NCBI GenBank assembly: GCA_964439015.1
Contig: CAYTMV010000072.1
Span: forward strand, 1 to 10,301
From: Gemmobacter sp964439015
GTDB taxonomy: Bacteria; Pseudomonadota; Alphaproteobacteria; Rhodobacterales; Rhodobacteraceae
Length of the DNA: 10,301 bases
Direction of reading: 5' to 3'
This document shows positions 5,213 to 10,301 of the stretch, in pieces. The notes under the pieces were generated by a model that was not told where the DNA came from, ran no database searches, and saw only the letters and a list, made by a program, of their open reading frames with translations. Both the position numbers and the translations under genes were made by a program. Each line of letters starts with the position of its first letter. Positions within the stretch are counted from its first letter, which is position 1.

Positions 5213-6295
5213 TCACGGCTGCGTTTGCCAGCGCCTCAGGCGCGGCGCCATCTTGCGCCGCCAAAGGGGCGGCACCAGCGCCACCATGCAGGCCACCGGC
5301 AGGGACCAGGGCAGCCAGGGTGCCTGGTCGGCCTCGGGCAGGCGCAGCGCCGGATAGGGGCGCGCGGGGTGGGCATGGTGATCCGAATGGCGCGGTGCGT
5401 TCAGCATCACGCCAGATGAAAACCAGTGTGGCGCGTTCCAACTGTGCCTTGCCGCCACCGCCTCCCATTTGCCATTGGGCAGGCGGGCGCGGCGCAGGCC
5501 GTAATGCTGCACATAATCCGACAGCATCAGCTGCGCGGTGGCATAAAGTCCGATCGCGGCCCATGCCGCCAGTCCCGCCAGCCCTGCGACCCCGAGGGCT
5601 GCCAGCGCCCAAAGGGCAGACATGGCAAGGTAGGCCGCATAGGGGTGCAGCCCCGCATCCGTCCCGTTGCGCCGCGCGCGCAGGGCATTTTCAGACTTGA
5701 GACCCAGGATGAAGCTGAGTGCGTAAGCCCTTGGCAAAAATCTGTAAAATGACTCATTGCCTTTGGCCGAGTTGGGGTCCAGATCGGTTGCCGCATGGAC
5801 ATGGTGGACCAGCCGGTGGGCGCTGGCGTGATGGCCGTTCAGCAGGCTGGCATAGGCCGCTGCCCCCAGCCAGAACAGCCGCTTGTCGCCGCGGTGGATC
5901 AGCTCATGCGCGGCGGGATTGGTGACCTGGCCGAAAAACATCCCGAAGCCCAGAAACGCCGCCGCCCGGCCCGGCGCCGACAGGCCGCTGTCGCCCGCCA
6001 CCGCCCAGATCGCAAAGGGCAGCGCGATCAGGCTGCCCAGGCCCACCGCCACCAGCAGCGCGTCTGATCCCGGAAACTCGGCCCCCTCGGGCGCGTCGGG
6101 GGCCGCCAGCGGGATCAGGTGGTCAAGGCAGGCGGCAAACGCGGTCATGTAGATCAGCCCGCCCGCGATCCACCAGCCGCCCTGCCACAGCCCGACAGCC
6201 ATGATCGGCAGCGGCGCCAGCGCGGCAAGGCTGAACAGGAGCATCGGCGGCAGCGGCAGGGTGCGGCGAAAGCGGCGGGGCATTGGCATCCTCAT
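5213..6295 (-). CDS. AlkB-type membrane diiron alkane/fatty-acyl monooxygenase
   Basis: This 360-residue integral membrane protein belongs to the fatty-acid desaturase/AlkB hydroxylase superfamily. The histidine boxes that bind the diiron centre are present: H130-E-L-I-H134 (in NPAAHELIHR); H160-RLV-H164-H165; and H303-SD-H306-H307 (in PRHSDHHAHPARPYPALR). The AlkB-like segment YVQHYGLRR (261-269), with the HYG motif, is also there, as is the downstream block DLDPNSAKGNESFYRF. Several hydrophobic segments flank the boxes (about 18-60, 77-100, 222-256, 328-345), as expected for six membrane helices. These features favour AlkB over desaturases. Terminal hydroxylation of an alkane or a fatty chain is the likely reaction; the substrate cannot be told. 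No rubredoxin or rubredoxin reductase is nearby, so electrons must come from elsewhere. The ORF begins at 6295, but the in-frame ATG at 6283-6281 has GAGG six bases before it and may be the true start. Confidence 0.88.
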   Translation of the reverse strand: MRMPMPRRFRRTLPLPPMLLFSLAALAPLPIMAVGLWQGGWWIAGGLIYMTAFAACLDHLIPLAAPDAPEGAEFPGSDALLVAVGLGSLIALPFAIWAVAGDSGLSAPGRAAAFLGFGMFFGQVTNPAAHELIHRGDKRLFWLGAAAYASLLNGHHASAHRLVHHVHAATDLDPNSAKGNESFYRFLPRAYALSFILGLKSENALRARRNGTDAGLHPYAAYLAMSALWALAALGVAGLAGLAAWAAIGLYATAQLMLSDYVQHYGLRRARLPNGKWEAVAARHSWNAPHWFSSGVMLNAPRHSDHHAHPARPYPALRLPEADQAPWLPWSLPVACMVALVPPLWRRKMAPRLRRWQTQP

Positions 6296-6482
6296 GGCGG
6301 GGGCGGCCCCGCAATGGCGCGCAGTCTAACATGGCCCGCGCCGCCCGCCAGAGGGGGCGGCTGCGGCGAAAGGCGCGCGGGGGCGTGGAGCGCGCGGTTT
6401 GCGCCACCCGCCGCGCCGCACCTTTCCTTTTTGGCCCCGGCGCATTAGGTGGAGGATGACCCAAACCGGGAGCGGTGGCGCG
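6296..6482. promoter_or_regulatory. Divergent intergenic region between the AlkB-like gene and ftsY
   Basis: These 187 GC-rich bases separate two genes that point away from each other, so both promoters should lie here. I see no hexamer pair good enough to name. AGGTGGAGG directly abuts an in-frame ATG at 6456, too close for a normal Shine-Dalgarno. GGGAGCGG (6469-6476) lies before the chosen ftsY ATG at 6483. Confidence 0.4.
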
Positions 6483-7517
6483 ATGTCCTTCTTCAAGAAA
6501 CTCAAGGAGCGGATGTTCCGCTCGTCGGACAAGATCTCCGAGGGGCTGGAGGCGCTGGTGGATGAGGCGCCCGCGCCCGCCCAGTCCACCTCCGCGCCCA
6601 CCTCCGCGCCCGCCTCGACCGCCACGCCCGAACCCGCGGCCCGGCCCGGTATTCTGGGACGGCTGATCGGTCAGGACGCGCCGCGCCGGGTGTTTGATGA
6701 CGAGATGCTGGAAAGCCTCGAAGAAGTGCTGATCGCCGCCGACATGGGCGTCGATACCGCCGCGCGCGTCGCCGCCAATATCGCCGAGGGGCGGATGGGG
6801 CGGCGGATCTCGACGCCGGAACTCAAGGCCGCGCTGGCCGATGAGGTGGCGCGGATCATGACCCCGGTGGCCCGCCCGATGCCGATCTATCCCAAGCGCC
6901 CGCAGGTGGTGCTGGTGGTGGGGGTCAACGGTTCTGGCAAGACCACGACCATCGGCAAGCTGGCTTCGCAGTTCAAGGCGGCAGGCAAGTCGGTGGTGAT
7001 TGCCGCGGGCGACACCTTCCGCGCCGCCGCGGTCGAGCAGTTGCAGGTCTGGGGCAAACGCGCGGGCGTGCCGGTGCTGACCGCGCCCGAAGGGTCCGAC
7101 CCCGCCAGCCTCGCCTTTGACGCGCTGACCCAGGCCGAGGCCGAAGGGGCGGACCTGCTGCTGATCGACACCGCGGGCCGGCTGCAAAACCGCGCCGACC
7201 TGATGGAAGAGCTGGCCAAGATCGTGCGGGTGATCCGCAAGAAAGACCCCAGCGCACCGCACAACACCCTGCTGGTGCTGGATGCCACAACCGGCCAGAA
7301 CGCGGTCACGCAGGTCGAGATCTTCCGCAAGATCGCCGATGTGTCCGGGCTGGTGATGACCAAGCTGGATGGCACTGCCAAGGGCGGGGTGCTGGTCAGT
7401 CTGGCCGACCGTTTCGGCCTGCCCATCCACGCGATCGGGGTGGGCGAGACGATCGAGGATCTGGCCCCCTTCGACCCCGAAGATTTCGCCCGCGCGCTGG
7501 TCGGGATCGAGGCGTGA
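6483..7517 (+). CDS. ftsY: Signal recognition particle receptor FtsY
   Basis: FtsY is the SRP receptor GTPase. At the inner membrane it docks Ffh-bound ribosomes and hands nascent membrane proteins to the Sec translocon. The 344-residue product starts with a basic amphipathic stretch, MSFFKKLKERMF, fit for membrane contact. A short Ala/Pro/Ser/Thr-rich linker (about 35-58) follows in place of the long acidic A domain of E. coli FtsY. The N domain (about 60-135) leads to the GTPase: G1 GVNGSGKTT (147-155), DTFRAAAVEQL from 177, DTAGRLQN from 229, TKLDGTAKGG from 293, and the closing GVGETIEDLAPFDPEDFARAL. All GTPase motifs are intact. ATG 6483 is chosen because MSFFKKLKER is the family-like N-terminus. 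In-frame starts at 6399 and 6456 would add unlikely residues. It heads a tight plus-strand gene group. Confidence 0.96.
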   Translation: MSFFKKLKERMFRSSDKISEGLEALVDEAPAPAQSTSAPTSAPASTATPEPAARPGILGRLIGQDAPRRVFDDEMLESLEEVLIAADMGVDTAARVAANIAEGRMGRRISTPELKAALADEVARIMTPVARPMPIYPKRPQVVLVVGVNGSGKTTTIGKLASQFKAAGKSVVIAAGDTFRAAAVEQLQVWGKRAGVPVLTAPEGSDPASLAFDALTQAEAEGADLLLIDTAGRLQNRADLMEELAKIVRVIRKKDPSAPHNTLLVLDATTGQNAVTQVEIFRKIADVSGLVMTKLDGTAKGGVLVSLADRFGLPIHAIGVGETIEDLAPFDPEDFARALVGIEA

Positions 7518-7548
7518 GGGCTGACCTGATGCCACGCGTCGCCGCGCC

Positions 7549-8454
7549 ATGAGCGACTGGCTGGTGTCACTGGAGGGCACCGCCGCCGGCCATGATCTGG
7601 CGCTGATGCTGGCGCTGGGGGCGGCGGTCCTGCATGCGATCTTTGGCGCGCTGCAAAAGGGCCGGGCCGATCCCTGGCTGTCGCGGGCGGCGATTGATGC
7701 CTGCTACGGGCTGATCGCGCTGCCGGTCGCGCTGTTTGTCGTGCCCTGGCCCGAGCCACATCTCTGGCCGATCCTCGCCGGGGTATTCGTGATCCATGCG
7801 ATCTACAAGCTGTTGCAGGCCGCGGCCTATGACCGGGGTGCCTATATGGTGGTCTATCCGGTGGTGCGCGGCATGGGGCCGCTGGTGACGGTGATCCTGG
7901 CCGGGCTGGTCTTTGGCGAAGATTTCGCCCCCGGCCAATGGCTGGGGGTGGCGCTGCTGTCGGGGGGGATTCTGGCCCTTGCCGGTTGGAACTGGCAACT
8001 GGCCGCGCGCACGGGCGGGACCGGCAGTCTTGGCCCGGCGCTGGGCTTTGCGGGCCTGACCGGGGTGATGGTCGCGGCTTACACCACCTATGACGCCTGG
8101 GGCATCCGGGCCACCGCCGATCCCTTCACGTTTCTGGCGTGGTTCTTCGTGGTGGACAGTCCGCTGATCCCCGCGCTGACCCATCGCCGCTGGCGGGCGC
8201 TGCCGCGCAGTGACATCCTGTCCTTGCTGCGCCGCGGGGTGACGGGGGCGATGGTGGCATTTGCCAGTTTCGGGGCAATCATGCTGGCCACGCGGCTGGA
8301 CAAGGTGGGCGAGGCCGCGGTGCTGCGCGAGACCTCGACGGTGTTTGCGGCGCTGATCGGCTGGCTGATGCTGGGCGAGCGGCCGGGCGTGGTGCCGGTG
8401 ATCCTGATGGCGCTGATTGCCACGGGCGCGGTAATGGTGGAATTCTGGGGTTAG
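7549..8454 (+). CDS. EamA/DMT-superfamily transporter
   Basis: This 301-residue, very hydrophobic protein has about ten predicted membrane segments in two repeats, the plan of drug/metabolite transporters with two EamA domains. Family-like features: an N-terminal segment ALGAAVLHAIFGALQKG; the end of the first repeat with VYPVVRGMGPLVTVILAGLV then FGED near 100-125; and the matching end of the second repeat with AAVLRETSTVFAALIGWLML then GERPG near 258-282. The glycine-rich last helices and short loops fit the family. Substrate is unknown; members export amino acids, metabolites or nucleotides. The start has no clear Shine-Dalgarno and lies 31 bases after the ftsY stop, so cotranscription is likely. 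Length is typical. Confidence 0.9.
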   Translation: MSDWLVSLEGTAAGHDLALMLALGAAVLHAIFGALQKGRADPWLSRAAIDACYGLIALPVALFVVPWPEPHLWPILAGVFVIHAIYKLLQAAAYDRGAYMVVYPVVRGMGPLVTVILAGLVFGEDFAPGQWLGVALLSGGILALAGWNWQLAARTGGTGSLGPALGFAGLTGVMVAAYTTYDAWGIRATADPFTFLAWFFVVDSPLIPALTHRRWRALPRSDILSLLRRGVTGAMVAFASFGAIMLATRLDKVGEAAVLRETSTVFAALIGWLMLGERPGVVPVILMALIATGAVMVEFWG

Positions 8455-8469
8455 ACGGGGGCGAGACAG

Positions 8470-9072
8470 ATGGATGACAAGGGCAAGGCCAAGGCAAGAC
8501 TGGCGCTGGAATATGGGCCGATCCTCGCGTTTTTCGCGGGCTACCTGTTGCTGAAGGACCGGGTGTTCACGCTGGGCGGCACCGAGTATTCGGGCTTCAT
8601 CGTGATGACCGCGCTGTTCGTGCCGATGTTGCTGGCCTCGACCCTGGCGCTGTGGCGGCTGACCGGCACGCTGTCGCGGATGCAGGTCTTCACGCTGGTG
8701 ATCGTGGTGGTGTTTGGCGTGCTGTCGGTCGTCTTCAACGACGAGCGATTTTTCAAGATGAAGGTCACGATCATCTATGGCCTGTTTGCCGCGGGCCTTG
8801 GCATCGGGCTGTTGCGCGGGCAAAGCTATCTGGCGGCGCTGATGGGCGGCGCGCTGCCGCTGCGGCCCGAGGGCTGGATGATCCTGACCCGCCGCATCGC
8901 GCTGTTCTTTCTGGCGCTGGCGGTGGCAAACGAGGTGATCTGGCGCAATTTCTCGACCGAGACCTGGGTCAGCTTCAAGACCTTCGGGCTGACGGCGGCG
9001 CTGTTTGGCTTTTTCATGGCGCAGGGCAAGCTGCTGTCGCAGTATGGGATCGAAGAGGGGCAGGATGGCTGA
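8470..9072 (+). CDS. yciB: Inner-membrane septation protein YciB/IspZ (intracellular septation protein A family)
   Basis: This 200-residue membrane protein has about five hydrophobic segments. Family blocks visible: LALEYGPILAFFAGYL near the N-terminus, the central FGVLSVVFNDERFFKMKVTI (about 82-101), then GLLRGQSYLAALMG, LPLRPEGWMILTRRIALFF (about 129-147), and NEVIWRNFSTETWVSFKTFG (about 154-173). YciB/IspA proteins act in cell envelope synthesis and septation; the molecular mechanism is not settled. The gene follows the EamA transporter by 15 bases, with GGGGGCGAG before the ATG, and overlaps the next gene by 8 bases. The placement with ftsY suggests a unit concerned with membrane biogenesis, although this is inference from order only. 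Confidence 0.94.
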   Translation: MDDKGKAKARLALEYGPILAFFAGYLLLKDRVFTLGGTEYSGFIVMTALFVPMLLASTLALWRLTGTLSRMQVFTLVIVVVFGVLSVVFNDERFFKMKVTIIYGLFAAGLGIGLLRGQSYLAALMGGALPLRPEGWMILTRRIALFFLALAVANEVIWRNFSTETWVSFKTFGLTAALFGFFMAQGKLLSQYGIEEGQDG

Positions 9073-9448
9073 CGATCTGGCCATGATCCTTCTGGCGCAG
9101 GAACAGCAGGTCTGGGCGGCGCTGGTCGCGGGCGATGCGGCGGCGGATGGCGCGCTGCTTGCGGATGATTTTCTGGGGCTTTATCCCGATGGCTATGCCG
9201 GGCGCGCGGATCATGCGGCCCAGCTTGCCCGGGGCCCCAGCGTGGCCGAATACCGGCTGAGCGAGACCCGCGCCCGCTGGCTGGCCGAGGGGCTGGGCCT
9301 GCTGTGCTACCGCGCCGAATATCGCCGCCCCGGCGGCGCGGAATGGGAGCGGATGTGGGTCAGCTCGATCTGGCGCCGGGCGGGCGCGGCCTGGCTGAAC
9401 GTCTTTTCGCAAGATACCCCCTGCGACAGCCCGTTCCGCCCGGTCTGA
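9065..9448 (+). CDS. NTF2-like (DUF4440/SnoaL-type) small protein
   Basis: This is a 127-residue soluble protein. It opens with a helix LAMILLAQEQQVWAALVAGD and then ALLADDFLGLYPDGYAGRAD. Strands with YRLSETRARWL, LLCYRAEYRR and WVSSIWRRAGAAWLNVFSQD follow. This helix, xDF-GYxG and final curved-sheet order, ending in a W..R.G..W.xxF.Q.T pattern, is that of DUF4440/NTF2-like proteins. Members bind small molecules or act as isomerases or hydrolases, but no active site can be assigned here. ATG 9065 overlaps the yciB stop (9070-9072) by 8 bases and has GAGGGGCAGG just before it, so coupled translation is likely. A longer in-frame reading from 9005 would lie inside yciB and is less likely. Confidence 0.85.
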   Translation: MADDLAMILLAQEQQVWAALVAGDAAADGALLADDFLGLYPDGYAGRADHAAQLARGPSVAEYRLSETRARWLAEGLGLLCYRAEYRRPGGAEWERMWVSSIWRRAGAAWLNVFSQDTPCDSPFRPV

Positions 9449-9452
9449 AGCG

Positions 9453-9481
9453 TTGACCCCGGCGGCCCTGCGGCGTAGGGA
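9453..9481 (+). promoter_or_regulatory. Candidate sigma70-type promoter for metZ
   Basis: TTGACC (9453-9458) and TAGGGA (9476-9481) are separated by exactly 17 bases. The -35 hexamer matches consensus at 5 of 6 positions and the -10 at 3 of 6, with the key first T and A present. It lies in the 59-base gap between the NTF2-like gene and metZ and would give a short leader of about 20 bases. Confidence 0.4.
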
Positions 9482-9507
9482 CGCAGTGACAACGAAAGGG
9501 TCAGGCC

Positions 9508-10301
9508 ATGGTCAAGGATTGGAAGACGCGCACGCAACTGGTGCATGAGGGCAGCCGCCGCAGCCAATATGGCGAGATGGCCGAAGCGATCTTTCTGACC
9601 CAGGGTTTCGTCTATCCGACCGCCGAGGCCGCCGAGGCGCGGTTTGTGGCCCTGGGCGAGGATGAGTTCATCTATGCCCGCTATGGCAACCCCACCACCC
9701 GGATGTTCGAAGAGCGGATCGCCGCGATCGAGGGGACCGAGGACGCCTTCGCCACCGCCTCGGGCATGGCCGCCGTGAACGGCGCGCTGGTGTCGCTGCT
9801 GCGCGCGGGGGATCATGTGGTCTCGGCCCGCGCGCTGTTCGGCTCGTGCCTCTATATCCTCGAGGAGATCCTTGGCCGCTATGGCGTCGAGGTGACCTTT
9901 GTCGATGGCGCCGATCTGGACCAGTGGCGCGCGGCGGTGCGGCCGGGTGTGACCAAGGCGGTGTTCTTCGAAAGCGTCTCGAACCCGACGCTGGAACTGG
10001 TGGATATCGCCGGCGTGGCCGCCATTGCCCATGAGGCCGGCGCGCTGGTCATCGTGGATAACGTCTTTGCCACCCCGATCTTCTCGCGCGCGGTTAAGCA
10101 GGGGGCCGATGTGGTGGTCTATTCGACCACCAAGCATATCGACGGGCAGGGGCGCGCGCTGGGCGGCGTGATCTGCGGCACCACGGATTACATCCGCAAG
10201 GTGCTGGAACCCTATATGAAGCATACCGGCGGCGCGATGAGCCCGTTTACCAGCTGGATCATGCTGAACGGCATGGCCACGCTGGACCTGCGCTGCCGCG
10301 C
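9508..10301 (+). CDS. metZ: O-succinylhomoserine sulfhydrylase, C-terminus cut by window edge
   Basis: MetZ is a PLP enzyme that makes homocysteine directly from O-succinylhomoserine and sulfide, in methionine synthesis. About 264 codons are seen; the family is about 390-400, so about a third is missing. Visible: YARYGNPTT (57-65) with the phosphate-binding Tyr57 and Arg59; ATASGMAAVNGAL (about 82-94); LFGSC (110-114); ESVSNPTLE (about 155-163); D184 in VIVDNVFATP, which contacts the pyridine nitrogen; and the PLP lysine K209 in STTKHIDGQGR. The STTKHIDGQGR context favours MetZ over MetB/MetC/MetY, although distinguishing these by eye is imperfect. AAAGGG before the ATG at 9508 is a fair ribosome binding site. 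The preceding 59 bases do not resemble a SAM-II riboswitch. Confidence 0.9.
   Translation, partial: MVKDWKTRTQLVHEGSRRSQYGEMAEAIFLTQGFVYPTAEAAEARFVALGEDEFIYARYGNPTTRMFEERIAAIEGTEDAFATASGMAAVNGALVSLLRAGDHVVSARALFGSCLYILEEILGRYGVEVTFVDGADLDQWRAAVRPGVTKAVFFESVSNPTLELVDIAGVAAIAHEAGALVIVDNVFATPIFSRAVKQGADVVVYSTTKHIDGQGRALGGVICGTTDYIRKVLEPYMKHTGGAMSPFTSWIMLNGMATLDLRCR

Noticed and set aside
6123..7580. Long minus-strand open frame antisense to ftsY and running into the AlkB-like gene
   Set aside because: Its composition is that of a shadow frame (His/Arg/Gly/Gln-rich, low complexity), and ftsY on the other strand has all GTPase motifs.
7567..9084. Long minus-strand open frame antisense to the EamA transporter and yciB
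   Set aside because: It is a Gln/Arg/His-rich shadow. The plus strand encodes two well-formed membrane proteins with family blocks.
9449..9507. SAM-II or SAM/SAH riboswitch upstream of metZ
   Set aside because: The gap is only 59 bases, holds a promoter-like pair, and lacks the conserved riboswitch blocks I know. Only a CAACG pentamer and a 4-bp TGAC/GTCA stem are present.

Overview
The window looks like chromosomal DNA of an alphaproteobacterium, most likely order Rhodobacterales (Rhodobacter/Paracoccus-like). Most genes are very GC-rich: bases 4021-4080 have 47 G/C of 60. They encode proteins with typical alphaproteobacterial housekeeping motifs. The lineage call is inferred from composition and protein character, because no rRNA or tRNA is present.

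Layout, left to right. (1) purD on the minus strand is cut by the left edge. (2) A markedly AT-richer segment at about 1031-3090 carries a two-gene cassette on the plus strand. It encodes an OLD/ABC-like AAA ATPase and, overlapping it by 8 bases, a small protein with a D...ExK pattern suggestive of a PD-(D/E)XK nuclease. A 16-bp perfect tandem repeat precedes it and a possible intrinsic terminator follows it. (3) xseA (exonuclease VII large subunit) is on the plus strand, with a C-rich leader whose complement is a strong G-quadruplex motif. (4) Two minus-strand genes follow: a small secreted protein of unknown function, and a membrane diiron hydroxylase of the AlkB type. (5) A compact plus-strand group comes next: ftsY, an EamA-type transporter, yciB (septation protein/IspZ) and an NTF2-like small protein, with gaps of 31 and 15 bases and one 8-base overlap. 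(6) metZ (O-succinylhomoserine sulfhydrylase) is cut by the right edge and has a possible sigma70-type promoter in front.

The part most worth attention is the cassette between purD and xseA. It has foreign base composition, an ATPase with Walker A, Walker B and switch histidine but a non-canonical signature, and an overlapping candidate nuclease. This matches the general plan of two-gene anti-phage systems such as Septu, PARIS and RloAB. The partner, however, is neither the HNH protein nor the TOPRIM protein those systems use. It is reported as a candidate only: no phenotype can be read from sequence, and no database search was possible.
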